DNA of 64,000 bases from Cliona cf. orientalis (taxonomy: Eukaryota; Porifera; Demospongiae; Clionaida; Clionaidae): positions 496,001 to 560,000 of the forward strand of contig OZ005694.1 of assembly GCA_963930775.1 (NCBI GenBank), read 5' to 3'. The notes under the pieces were generated by a model, which made no database searches, was not told where the DNA came from, and saw only the letters and a program-made list of their open reading frames with translations. The position numbers and the translations under genes were made by a program. Shown piece by piece: positions 23,524-34,844 of this stretch. Position 1 is the first letter of the stretch, and each line of letters starts with the position of its first letter.

Positions 23524-24240
23524 TAAATCACTATACCAAGCTCTATGCTGCCACATACAAACTACAGTAGTAGTACACACATTAAGCTGTGTTTATGAGC
23601 AATATGTGCTCTCAAATAAGTTTATATGTAATATGTACATAAAGCTGTCAATTTGGCTACCACATCACGGCAAATGGATATTTCTAGCACAAAGATTTTG
23701 CGTTAATACTAATTGTGACTGGATCTGAGAAACTCGGCATAATATATTATTGTCAAAATGCGCATATGGCGCAATGTGCATTTTTAGTATCAACAGTAAA
23801 AAAATATCAAAGTCCACTTTTCGTCATATTTATGTCAAAGAACCCTTCTACTAACTGTTGCCACCGCCTACGAAGGGTAAACGTAAGTTACAAAGCCTTC
23901 ATTTTGACCTACCTAGTCAGTATAGCTGCAATACAGGGAGCCCGTTGCTATGGGCACTAATTAGAATTCTCTAGCTACATACATACAGATGCATAGCAAC
24001 ACCTTTAGACCACATTTTCTCGATTACTGAGGGTGTGGCGCGATCGCAAACAAAGCGCTCTAGCTCCACAGCCAAGTGCGCGATGTGTCTCAGACAGGTT
24101 AGCCCTATGATACAGCTATCCAAATGTACAGCTAACTAAATTTTCATGGATTGACCAATATGGCGGGTTTCTCAGTTTTCTGTTTCGAGGAGTGATTCAT
24201 GTAAAGCAGTTCGTTTACCTATTTGTTTCATATCCATGTC
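23524..24240. other. No gene seen
   Basis: The 3' flank of the broken transposase-like gene. Open frames here (23399-23960) lack family similarity. A CpG patch with gcgcgatcgc lies at 24036-24050. Confidence 0.4.
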
Positions 24241-24313
24241 TGTATGTACATACTATCTATGGGTACACCTATATGGTACATGTACATACATACATACATA
24301 TGTATGTATGTAC
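24241..24313. repeat. Palindromic tetranucleotide repeat (ACAT/ATGT)
   Basis: gtacatgtacatacatacat is followed directly by atgtatgtatgtacat, giving a self-complementary microsatellite of about 45 bp next to the hairpin element at 24315. Confidence 0.8.
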
Positions 24314-24314
24314 A

Positions 24315-24495
24315 TAATAGTTATCTGCCAGTAATTGGGGTGCATAAGATGCATGAATGCACCCCAATTACTGCAGATAACTATTTTGTTGGTAGTTGAC
24401 CTCTGTTCATCATTGGCCTACTTTATGATGACCCAACCCCTTCCCATAGCCGGCAAATTGCCTTTAAAAATTTTGGTTGCTAAGCAACTACCAAC
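24315..24495 (-). mobile_element. Hairpin + GTTGGTAGTTG MITE composite, copy 1 (reverse)
   Basis: A 29-bp-arm hairpin (aatagttatctgccagtaat / attactgcagataactatt, around 24315-24385) adjoins a 108-bp element with inverted ends GTTGGTAGTTG and CAACTACCAAC (24388-24495). Three more copies in the opposite orientation occur at 41561, 48418 and 58705. In all four the hairpin lies on the same side of the element and a (TG)n or (TATG)n tract follows the hairpin. Confidence 0.8.
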
Positions 24496-24632
24496 AAATA
24501 GACGTATGACAACCCCATGACAGAGATATCATCAAAGAATGGCAAATAAAATATAAAGATCCATTTTATAAGCTACATGTACACTGTACAAAAACAAAAC
24601 GCTCCATATACACTCCTCACACTATACATTAA

Positions 24633-25147
24633 AGGCATTGTGTCACGATATAAGTGGTGATTGTTACTATTTTTAGATCTAGTGTACGGGCTCGTGTTGT
24701 GATAAATCGTGCACGTACAAAAATATTGTCGCGCGCTCCTCGTGGACTCCAGAACGCCATCGAAGGACAAGGCAAGGACTTAGCTACTCGTGGCGCTGCC
24801 ATAGGACTGGTATCTCCGTCTGTTCCTCGACCTACTAGCCCTCGCTAAAGGTAAATCTATTCGTGGTATACCACCTCGCACGTGGTGGATCTAGCTAGAC
24901 ATAGACATCGCTACTCTGGCAAGGCCGACTCTCGCCCGTCCCCCTGGTAGACCTCTTACCTTCCGCCGCTAGCTGAAGACCTTCTAGCTCCAACCCTTGA
25001 GCCTTTCCTGGACCGATCGTGTTCTGCTACCGCGAACTACAACCATTGATTGAAAAGTGGCTGCCAGATTTCAATCTAATGGGCGCGGTTATATCACATG
25101 TGACACTAATTTACTAAAAATAGCCCTTATATCGTGGCACAATGCCT
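24633..25147. mobile_element. TTAA-flanked MITE (piggyBac-type target), copy 2
   Basis: TTAA at 24629-24632 and 25148-25151. The termini AGGCATTGTGTCACGATATA and the reverse-complement end AGGCATTGTGCCACGATATA form a 22-bp inverted repeat with one mismatch. Same TIR as 7258-7669, but the interior is mostly different, so the two are related non-autonomous elements of one mobilising transposase. A CpG-rich interior gives spurious open frames. Confidence 0.85.
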
Positions 25148-25237
25148 TTAACATCCCAACTATGGAATGATTATTAATGAGGGACTCACTAGGCTAGGGG
25201 AAGCCACACTGATCAAGGATAAACCACCTACTCACAG

Positions 25238-25340
25238 AACACACACACACATACATACACATGCATACATACATACATGTACACACCTACTCACAGGAAC
25301 ACACATACATACATACACACACACACATACATATACACAC

Positions 25341-25397
<57 letters not shown>

Positions 25398-25512
25398 TAA
25401 TATTATACACACACACACACACACACATACATATTATACACACACATACATACACACATACATATTATAAACACACATACATACACACACCACACACGCA
25501 CACACACACACA

Positions 25513-25580
<68 letters not shown>
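25238..25580. repeat. (CA)n / (CATA)n microsatellite block
   Basis: About 340 bp of acac, acat and acatac iterations with three interruptions (taatatta, atattata). Several open frames across it (His-Thr or Val-Cys repeats) are composition artefacts. Confidence 0.97.
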
Positions 25581-25581
<1 letters not shown>

Positions 25582-26104
25582 CCTAGGGTGGGGCGTGCAC
25601 ACACAACTAATAAGGTCACAAAAGATAATTATGTGATAAACAGATTCAAATTTGATCTCAAGTGGATGACAATAGACCTAGATTGTCAGAAAAACCCGTC
25701 TTCTCTTGGGCCTATTTCCAGCTTTAAATGTCAAAACAACCTAGGGCAAGAATTACTGACAAAGAGAGCTGCACGTTGTGTGCACCATTCACACAAGCGC
25801 ATATGAACGCACACCACATGTGTGGAGGCTATACAAATCATAAAATTATAGCAGATAGCTGAACTATAATAATATAAATCAGGATCTCCGCTACCAGTAT
25901 GACCATTTACAGAATGGATGCTATTAATTTTACTCAAACTAGCATGCATTCTAAGCGAGATTCTAAGTAATAGAAATTTACTTACCTCCATATTAATTTT
26001 GCAGCAGTGAGTTTGCACCTTCGTGTGGCGTTCAAAGTCGTCTCCAGCTAAGGTAAGTAGAGCGTTTATCGTGCCAGGTAGCCAAGTGTCAGATGGTTGG
26101 CCCG
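25581..26104. other. No gene seen
   Basis: No exon or element boundary is supported; it precedes the tandem repeat at 26110. Confidence 0.35.
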
Positions 26105-26109
26105 CGTTG

Positions 26110-26365
26110 CCTTGTGTATGGAAGCGAGCTCTTGTCCATCTCGATATATCTTGCCAGGTAAGCGACAATTCCCAGTCGTCCCACATGTTGGAAGCGCTCA
26201 TCTGTATCGCGATCTGTCCTCACCCCTCCAGCGCCGGTTACCTTGTGTATAGAAGCGAGCTCTTGAGACTGTCCATCTTGATATCTTGCCAGGTAAGCGA
26301 CAATTCCCGTCATCTTATATGTTGGAAGTGCTTTGAAGCGCTCATCTGTATCGCGATCTGTCCAG
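26110..26365. repeat. Tandem duplication, unit about 131 bp, two copies
   Basis: ccttgtgtatggaagcgagc...tgccaggtaagcgacaattc...gctcatctgtatcgcgatct occurs at 26110 and again at 26241 with small indels. A third partial unit upstream (about 26060-26095, gccaggtagccaagtgtc) may exist. The repeated caggtaagcg looks like a splice donor, but no protein frame is conserved. Confidence 0.75.
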
Positions 26366-27190
26366 CGCCGGTTTATTTGCGAATATGTATGCCGGTCATA
26401 TGACCTGTCTACGTCATGGATCCGTTACCATAGTAATAATTCAATTATGGTTGAGCGTACGCGGCGTGCGCCAGCAGCCACTTGACCCAGGCCTTAACTG
26501 CGCTGAGTTGTTCGTGTATGTAATCATATTATTAATTTTGTGCTGTAATTATATTATTATGGAATTTCAACAGGGGATCCCAGTATGCCCCCCCCCCCCC
26601 CCCGTATACAATTCTGACTGGTCACTAATTTTATATTATTGTTAATGCTTGAATAGAAGCCAGCAGTTCACCAATATCTCGAGATAATAGCTGAATACTG
26701 GATCTCAAAAAGAGGATGGGAGCCTCCGAGGGGTGTGGCACCTATCACACAAGGCAATTAGCTGGGAGTGTTGTCTTAATAGTCACACTCATGATCACAT
26801 GCACGAAGTAATGAAGCCTAAGCACTCAATATTTCTAAAGAATATCGTACAGCAGACTTTCTTTGGCAAATTGCTCTCATTTGACTTTAGCTAAACAATC
26901 CTTGAGCTTCAGAGATCTGACAAAGTCCCTTTACTGCTGTTGGACAACTCGATACTTTCGTTTATTCATCTAAATACTTGACTAAACGTGAGTAGAGATC
27001 CTTCTCATAGCTTTATTGCTCTTCTGTTGATGCTGCTCGCTTGTGATAACTAAATTGGTCACAACAGGCGTCTTTAACCCAACAAAAATAATTTTTAGGC
27101 ATATTTCTGAGGTCAAGGTGCAGACAAATAAGTAGATAAAAATATGAATTCCCAGCTTTTACTGGGAAGATAACGCATACACACAGTGTG
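26366..27190. other. No gene; poly-C tract at 26588-26603
   Basis: A 16-base C run and AT-rich flanks. No exon is supported. Confidence 0.4.
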
Positions 27191-27195
27191 TATAC

Positions 27196-27247
27196 CAGGC
27201 CCTTACTCCTCCTCCTCAAAGGGCCTGGGTACGAGGCTACTGTCCAC
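27196..27247. repeat. Single end of a 'CCTCGT' MITE
   Basis: accaggccctt...aagggcctgggtacgaggcta has the subterminal palindrome and gtacgaggcta end of the CCTCGT family (complete copies at 29720, 36640, 43384). No partner end was found, so it is a fragment. Confidence 0.55.
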
Positions 27248-28135
27248 CTGGCCATGAATGAATCAAAAACAACTCTATGGCCACTCCATAATCTCAACAC
27301 TTCCCAGGCTATAGCTAATGATGGGGAGAACACTGATAACTAGACTCAATGAGTCACAACATGATTTATTGTTAGGCTTGGGCCTATTCAAAGACTAATT
27401 TACAGGATAATGCAGTGATCTATCCCAGTGAAGTGTTTCTTCATACAGGGGCAGTGGAATGGATGGGAAATGGTAACGGATCAACTGTCCTCACTCATTC
27501 TTTGGTGCATGATCCGAATATTCCTATCCAGCCAGCACCCACCATACCTTAGTATTTCTAGTACAAACACGGCTTAGTACTTCATCCACCCATCACGTAT
27601 GATTCATTCAATGCATCAACATACTGTTTGCTATATATTATCATTCCAGACACCCTACCCTAAATTGTGCGCACGCTGCATAAAAATTATCCCTACCATT
27701 AATTTTGGAGTAAGCATATATAAAGTTTAGTCCACCATACTCTGCATAAAATTGGCTTGACAAACACACGCAGGTCAAGGCCACTGTAACTTCAATATTT
27801 GTCCTCTCTTACAGAGAGCATGTGGACTGCAGTCATTGTTCATTATTCATGATGTATGAATATCATTATGTAACCACTAAACCTTGCCCCACTTCCTGTG
27901 GTTTGCAAGGAACATGACTAGCTGGCTTGCTATAGCAAATACATAATTTCTACAAAATTTAATAAGCATGTGGGCGGGTGACAGGAAACAATGAATCAAA
28001 TTATAGTTGTCTAATTAACGATCGCGCGATCATGTCCTACTTCTTCTGGGCGCGCCCTCCCGCTACACCAGTATAATTATACCCCTTCAGTATTTGTCGC
28101 CTGCAGCCACCTATAGTTTATGCTGTTTAATACTC
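27248..28135. other. No gene seen
   Basis: Would hold the downstream intron of the ankyrin exon at 28136-28322 if that gene continues leftwards; no further ankyrin exon was recognised. A CpG-rich patch occurs at 28018-28062 (gatcgcgcgatc, gggcgcgccc). Confidence 0.35.
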
Positions 28136-28322
28136 ACGCGCACGCATGATGTAGTGGTGTCATAAGATCAAAGCCAGTTCCAGTGTTAATGCGGTGAATC
28201 AGATTTTCATCCTGCACTATACGTTTAACGCCATCTGAGTCGCTGGCCTCGATAGCAGCAATCAATTTCTCCATCCCGTCAGAGAAGTAAGTATATCTTC
28301 GTTTCTCTCCGACCACAGCCAC
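28136..28322 (-). CDS. Ankyrin-repeat protein, single 5' exon (partial gene)
   Basis: The minus strand reads MEKLIAAIEASDSDGVKRIV then DLMTPLHHACA, the helix-turn-helix pattern of an ankyrin repeat (TPLHHA signature). A good splice donor (gcgtgcgc|gtgagt) follows, so this is an exon. The first ATG in frame is at 28274; the open frame extends upstream to 28322 without an ATG and is preceded by an acceptor-like ctatag, so the true 5' end is uncertain. No later exon is visible leftwards. Ankyrin repeats bind other proteins; nothing more specific can be said. It lies 208 bp outside the left TIR of the Ulp1-MULE element, so that insertion is close to its 5' side and could have affected its promoter. 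Confidence 0.6.
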
Positions 28323-28529
28323 AGACTATAGTGTGCCACTGGCAGGCTCCGATATTAGGTCACACAGCATAATACCTTAGTTTAGCACGCCCTTCGTAGA
28401 AGTATCCCCTGCGGTTTATAGTCTCGTGCTAAACTAATTGTTTTATTTCCATTTCCTCGTTTCCAATTTCTCGTTTCTCATCTCCCCGTTCCTGCTTCTA
28501 GAATCTAGACCAGCAATACGACTGACCCC

Positions 28530-28600
28530 GGGCCGGGCGATTTTTTTTTTTGGACGTACTTACAACCGGGTCAAAGGTCAAATCGTGCGCGTTTAACCCC
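28530..28600 (+). repeat. Left TIR of the Ulp1-MULE element
   Basis: Inverted match to 34558-34645. It contains the direct motif GGTCAAAGGTCA, which is also present in the related ends at 34640-34698 and 37745-37835, so it may be a transposase-binding site. Confidence 0.8.
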
Positions 28601-28875
28601 TCTTGTGCTGCGCGAGCGTGACAAGCGCGACATACTACGTACTCTGCATCTGACATAATGTACTCAATAATAAATTACGTAGTACGGTATTAGTGCTCTA
28701 GCGCTCATGATCTACACGCGAGTTGCACAAGATCCTCACATGACTCATTTCTTTCCCACCACTTTGGCGGTAAAGTGCAAAAACGAATTGAGCTGGTTGC
28801 TTGCTATCACTGTGAGAGTAGCCGTACCGAAGTTTCAGTGAGGCACAAGACTCCAATTCCACTTCCCTAACAGTC

Positions 28876-31800
28876 ATGACAGGTTACAGACTAACTTGTC
28901 CCCCCTTTTGTGAGCTTCAATCAACGCTGATTGATGACAAGGCAATCACCAGAATACGGGGTTCATCCTCGGAGACTACTGGCAAATGGCTTGATGATGA
29001 GGTACACTAGATCTATAGCTATCACCCGGAAAAATAATAACATTATTGTCATGATACAAACACGTGCATGCAGGGAGTGAATGCAATACTAACAAGGATG
29101 CTCTACTATGCTCAGAAGAATGGCTATGGTACAGTAAGTGGTTCAATAATAGGTCACAGCATGACGCTAGATACACAATTGTCTCTGCAGGACATCTTCC
29201 TGTTTAGTTCCTACTTCTGGGAGCGATTGCGGCGGAATTTTGGCTACGCTTGTCAAGCTGTTGCACAAGTAAATAACCTGCATAAAAATAATACGTGTAC
29301 ACAATATTAATGATCTTGAATGTGTTATAATATACTCAGACCAACTATAAAATGAAAAGCAAGTGGCTTATACCCATGTGCATGTATGGGCACTGGAGTG
29401 CAGCTGTAAGTAATTATTATGATGGGGTATACACGTGAGTATGTCAGACATAGTAAACTATAATTATAGGTTGTTGAAGTATTAGAGAAAAAGATAACAA
29501 TGCTTGATTCCCTGCATACACGGTTGATCAGTGCCTCAGAAAAGCTGAAGTAAGCTATGGTATTACAAAATTAATTATACTTATTATTTAATGTACAAAT
29601 TCAGGAAGTTTGCACAACACACATGTCCAGAAAACCCCAAAGAATGGACAATATTTTTTGATCAGGAGGTAAAATGATAATGGGCATGTGTATACACATA
29701 CTGCATGAGTGTATGTACTAGTCTCGTGCACCAGCCCCTCATACGCAAAGAGAGAGAAGGGTCTGGTGAAAAGGGTCGCACTACCGTGTCCCCATGTTGA
29801 AAATCGTACATGACCAATCAGATTGCAGTAGCGTAGTCACATGACTAATAGAATGTAATAATCTGTTGCATGCGTGCGCCCGGCCTATAGCTATGTGCGC
29901 ACGGTACGGTTTATTCCTATTTAACACACAACAAAATACCAATTATTGCATTCCAGGGGGACACGGTAGTGCAACCCTTTCCACCAGACCCTTTCTCTCT
30001 CTTTATGTAGGAGGGGCTGGCGTGCGAGACTGTGTATGTACGTGCACCAGTATACATGGAATATTCTTACTGATAATAATCAATCAGTGCTAGCATGGAA
30101 CTCTGATTTTATTATGTAGAATGTACCACGACAAACTAATTCATATGACTGTGGTGTTCTCATGATCAAGGTATAAATATATTAATATTATTACAATCAG
30201 CTGATTAATAATTGTGACATTATGTAATCAGGCTCTGGAGAAGATAATATACTCGCAATATCCATCACCACCACTTGATCCAGTAAGTATATATTAAAAT
30301 ACAACACATGCCAAGGATTGAAACCTCAATTTATACAGAAGAGTGGCGCTGTTTACAGACAGCAGTTTCTTGAACTGATTCATGTCAGTATGAAAAGGTA
30401 ACTCCTGCAATGCATGTATTTGCATGCACGGATAGATTTAATGCTTTAATTATAATAGTGACGGTGACGCTGACTACACACCAGTAATCCTAAGGCAACC
30501 AAAGGCCACCCCTGCTTCCACACAAAAAGACGACTTCATAGCAGTGCGAACAAGATCAGCCAAATTTTCACTGTCTCTAAATAGGCCAAACAAGGTAAAG
30601 CACAAGGATAAGGCAATCCAAATGGACATAAGCCACTCTAGTGTTAGTCGTGCTAGTCAATCACCTGTCGAGAAACAAGTTCAATCTATTCCCAATCCAG
30701 ACAAGGCAATCCTAATGGACAGAGACCACTCTAGTGTTAGTCGTGCTAGTCAATCACCTGTCGAGAAACAAGTTCAATCTATTCCCAATCCAGACAAGGC
30801 AATCCAAATGGATAGAGGCCACTCTAGTGTTAGTCATCCTAGTCAATCACCTATCGAGAAACAAGTTCAATCTACTGGCACTCCCAATCCTGACAAGGTA
30901 ATCCAAAGGGCCATAAATACTTCTACACATCATCCAGCTTCCAAGAAGCCAGTCCAATCTAATCTCAATCCTGATAAAGCAGTGGATACAGCAGATCTTA
31001 ATTTTAATCATAAGCAATCTACTCCCAGCCCCCCTATTATTATGGCGACCCAAGTAGATGCCAATTTTAGTCAATCGACTATCGACAATCAAGTTCACTG
31101 TAACCCCAACCTTCATACTAATCATAATTATTGTCAAAGCTCACTGATACTTCAGGACAGGAATGTTAATACCTGCTCTGTATGGGCAACCAAACAGACA
31201 CCTGATCAACCACACCCTCTGAAAAGGCAATTACTAATAACCCAGTATACACAAAATCCCAACAAACAGTCCTCTGATGGTGGAATCAAGCAAGGTAATA
31301 ACAGTAGCGCAAACACTACTATGACTCTGTCAGAAAATAGCAATAAGGAACATAACACGATCAGTCAGCTCTCAAGCACCAGTGATCATAACAAAAAAGC
31401 ACAGATAACTAAAGGACTATCATCATCCACTGATACGTTCACAACTGGTGACGTTGCAAACACAAACCCAAAAATCAGAAAATGTACTATGCCAAACAAA
31501 CAGCAACAAATTCTACCAAAATGCTGGGAAGAGCTCGACTCAAGTTTGCAAACTTTATTACCAAACATTGACAAGGTTACTTATGTAGTAGAAAATCATA
31601 ACAATAGGGAACAACTAAGCTTTGAAGGTGCACCAAAATTTGATTTTGACCTAGTGGTGAGAATTAATTTGGACAATCGAGACCAAGCGAACGATTTTCT
31701 AAATAAAATGATGAAACACAGCTTTTGTACGTACAGGATATCAAGAACGTCTAAAAAACCAGCTTTAAAACGAATAGCATACAAAATTGAAATGCACTGT

Positions 31801-34197
31801 CAGCATTTTAGGAAAACATTGACCACAAAGCAAAAAGATACAGCAGCGCTAGCAAAATCAAAAAAGGCAAGAAAACCATTTACTATGCAGGTTCGTGACA
31901 AGAAAACTCAGTGTCCGTCTCATTTAACGTTAACAGGTCAAATCCCAACCAAAAAACAACTCAAGGCTATAGATATTAAACCTTATTTGAAAACACACAC
32001 AGCTGTTCTCAATATCTCATTTAACCACAATCATCCTATCATATCTGGCCATGCTTTAAGCTTCCGTCCAGTTAGTGCTGAAACAAAGCAGACATTCTTT
32101 GAGCTATTCAGCAATGGTCATAGTGCATCGTCCGCTCGACACACACATGAACAACATCTACTCATGGACGCTGCTACAGATGAATTAAAGCAGTACGCAT
32201 TGGCAGACAGAGACACAAACCCATCTGCTCAAGATATTTGTAGGCTTTTCCAACAGTGGCGTGAAAAACAGTATGGGAAAGATGATGGTAAACCACTGTT
32301 TGAGCGGCTACAAGCAGAAGTTAACAAGTACAATGCCAAACATCGAGAGCAGAATGGGAAGGCTCTCCTACAGTGGTACGAAACACAAACAGACAACTAT
32401 TCAGATGATATAAACAGTGATGGTGAATCCAATCCGCCCCCTCCTAAAAAAAGGAAGAGAGAATCAACGAGCAAACCGTTAGTTCTTGCCATATGTACAC
32501 CTCTAATGGCAAGAGCACATGAACACGTATGCCAAGCGGGAGAATTACTGTTTTGTGACTCAACGTCATCAATGGATAGGTTTAATACTTCAGTATTCGT
32601 GTTGTCTACTCACTCAGTTGCCTCTGGAATACCACTAGGAGTGCTTTTAACCTCGGATGAGAGAGAAGAAACAATACAGACTGGTCTTCAGATGCTAAAA
32701 TCGATATTTCCCACTGGTGCATTCTATGGAAAAGGTTCGGAAGCAGGTCCAGATGTAGTTATGATCGATGACAATTCTGCTGAGAGAGGTGCAATCGCTA
32801 AGTGTTGGCCAAAAGCATGTGTATTATTATGTACATTTCATTTTCTACAGCGACAATGGACATGGCTATATGAGGGCAAAAACAAAATCAACAAAGATGA
32901 CAGAGTCACTCTCATTCAAGAAATTAGGAAACTTGTGAATGCACCTACAGAAGAGTCCTTGACATCCTTATACGACCAACTACTTAAGCATTCAGTATCA
33001 GTGAAATATCCCCATTTTCTTGAACATCTAAAATCAATTTGGACAAAAAGGGATTCATGGGCACATTGCTATCGGCGTAAACTTTTAATCCGAGGCAATC
33101 ATACAAACAATTACGCTGAAGCTGGGATAAAAATCTTGAAGGAACTAGTATTTTCACGAGTAAAGGCATACAATCTTGTTCAAATGTTCACATTCATCTA
33201 TGATATCATGGACATGTATTATCAGAAAAAGCTAATTGCAATTTCTAATCACAGATTTGAAACGTATGTAGCTTTAAGATTTCAAGGTCTTAATGCCAAA
33301 AAAGTTTCAAAGGCCAGCATTATAGACTTGAAAAATGGGTGGTATAAAGTAAAAAGCTGCACATTTCATAAATACTATGACGTTAATGTCAACATTGGCC
33401 TGTGCACTTGTGAAGGCGGACAAGATGGTTCACCCTGTGTACACCAAGCAGCTGTCGTATTATACTTTGGAAAGGAGTCTGTTAATTACATTGCCACACT
33501 CTCAGCAAAGGCTAGACTAAGGCTTGCAACGATTGCCTTGGGCAACAGTGCTATTAAGCAACTGTCATTTTATTCTTCACTACACCAACAAGCTATTGAG
33601 GAGGATACTAACGAACCTAAGGATAACAATCAGTGCTCAGATATCTTAACATTTGAAGGAACAGAATGGGACTTGATTAGGTCAAATACTGATCACCTAG
33701 TGGCATCAAATTCTGAACAGGATTTAAGTGTTTCAGAAATCAATACAGATGAGTTAATCAAAGAAGTGGATAGCTTTGCAAGTAATATTAAATTACAGAT
33801 TGAGCAAAAAGATCAGCAGCTACTTAGTGGAGTGAGAAAATTTTTGACTAGGTACAAAGATCTATCAGCTTACAGATCAACAGCAAGACTGGCATCTGCT
33901 TTTCATCAGTTTGGGTGGGTCTTTGGTGGAGTGATCAGTCGTACAAACTTGAGAGGAAACACTCGTCACGGAAAAAGGATCACTGTCCAAGCTACATCAG
34001 CAGGAAGAAGGCGGGGAGGAAGTTTACGTGGGAAAGCCAAAGTACCATCGGGTAGACCATGTAGTGCTTCTTCACAATCTGGTTTAATTTCTGCCAGCCA
34101 GAACTTCATGCCTACTAGAAAACAGCCAAAAGGAAAGAGAATTCATTCATTGAGTAAGAATGTTGCCAAAGGTTTGCAGAATGCTGGTAAATGGTAG
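28876..34197 (+). CDS. Ulp1/SENP-type C48 protease fused to MULE transposase with SWIM finger
   Basis: Ten exons, all GT-AG: 28876-29001, 29074-29133, 29191-29268, 29340-29405, 29470-29549, 29605-29668, 30120-30170, 30232-30282, 30339-30397, 30459-34197; about 1457 aa, frame kept at every junction. Residues 35-195 form a Ulp1 (SUMO/Nedd8-type cysteine protease) domain: KWLDDEGVN, then catalytic H106 (GHWSAA), D123 (MLDSL), Q163 (VPRQTNSYDCG) and C169. The H-to-D gap of 17 and Q-to-C gap of 6 match known Ulp1 spacing. Residues 262-360 are three 33-aa repeats. C659, C697, H735 and H737 fit a WRKY/GCM1/FAR1-like zinc finger. The MULE DDE core has D912 (FCDSTSSMDRF), D982/983 (MIDDNSAERGA, CTFHFLQ) and E1099 (NNYAEAGIKI). 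A SWIM finger follows (C1194, C1196, C1205, H1207), then a basic tail. No stop or frameshift was found. Plant Kaonashi MULEs are a known Ulp1-MULE case; this animal fusion may be independent. A domesticated host gene is the alternative, but the TIRs argue for a transposon. Confidence 0.85.
29720..30031. mobile_element. CCTCGT-family MITE inside intron 6 of the Ulp1-MULE gene
   Basis: Ends AGTCTCGTGCACCAGCCCCT and its reverse complement GGGGCTGGCGTGCGAGACT, with inverted repeats of about 50 bp including agagagagaagggtctggtg. The whole element lies between exon 6 (ends 29668) and exon 7 (starts 30120) and does not touch either splice site, so the 451-bp intron is long because of it. Confidence 0.85.
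30607..30905 (+). repeat. Three 99-bp in-frame coding repeats
   Basis: Units starting DKAIQMD, DKAILMD and DKAIQMD each carry HSSVS...QSPVEKQVQS. Copies 1 and 2 are almost identical in DNA, so the expansion is recent and kept in frame (33 aa per unit). Confidence 0.9.
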
Positions 34198-34557
34198 CTA
34201 GCTATGCTGAAACTTCCTCACGATCGTGAGTGACTATTCATTACTAATTATTATCAACTTTTATTATTTCTCTGTGTATTTAATTATCTGACCTGAAATT
34301 TTTGTCAGAGATCTAGAAACAAACAATTCCAGTATAAATCTTGAGCCATGATCAGGTCTGGCAGTACTGCTTGAGCTCAGTAATGAACCGGGGGTGAAAG
34401 TAAGTCCAATTATTTCAGCGCAAACAGACCTAGGTTAGAATCACTTTAAATGACTAGATGGAGTCCAGATCATGATCGGTAGCTTAGTCACTCGGGCACA
34501 CCAAATGGCAGTAGGTGGAGCCTATAGGCTCGCTAGGCTGGCCGATCGCGAACAATC
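34198..34557. other. 3' region of the Ulp1-MULE element
   Basis: Non-coding; the likely 3' UTR and subterminal DNA between the stop codon TAG (34195-34197) and the right TIR. No clear AATAAA signal was seen close to the stop. Confidence 0.5.
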
Positions 34558-34645
34558 GGGTTAAACGCACGATTTGACCTTTGACCCGGTAGTCCCCGAA
34601 AAGTCTAAGTCGAAAGTGCGTCCAAAAAAAAAAATCGCCCGGGCC
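34558..34645 (-). repeat. Right TIR of the Ulp1-MULE element
   Basis: Reverse complement of 28530-28600 with an insertion of about 17 bases between the CCGG and the AAGTGCGTCC parts. Confidence 0.8.
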
Positions 34646-34844
34646 GGCAATTTTTGATTTTGGGCGCAGTTAAGAGGTCAAAGGTCATTCTTAACCCGTC
34701 GGCTCCTCTCTGCGCTGACTCGAGAACTGACATCTGTACCAACCTCATTGCAAGCTGGCCAGGAATGAGGACCTGTTGATACAATGTGTACATGTATTGA
34801 AATGTAAGTATGAACGGCATGCAAAGTGATCGGAATTATATTAA

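Larger units (their letters stand above)
28530..34645 (+). mobile_element. Ulp1-MULE transposon, 6.1 kb, apparently autonomous
   Basis: Left end 28530-28600 (GGGCCGGGCGATT, T run, GGACGTACTT, then CCGGGTCAAAGGTCAAATCG and GTTTAACCC). Right end 34558-34645 is its reverse complement (GGGTTAAACGC, CGATTTGACCTTTGACCCGG, AGTGCGTCC, A run, ATCGCCCGGGCC). The right arm has about 17 extra bases in the middle. These TIRs enclose one intact ten-exon gene encoding a protease-transposase fusion, the expected content of a Mutator-like element. A clear 9-10 bp target duplication was not found; the right end abuts a related TIR (34640 onward), which may hide it. Confidence 0.8.

Noticed and set aside
25167..25636. 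Several open frames (His-Thr, Val-Cys repeats) across the (CA)n block
   Set aside because: They are translations of a microsatellite and have no other content.
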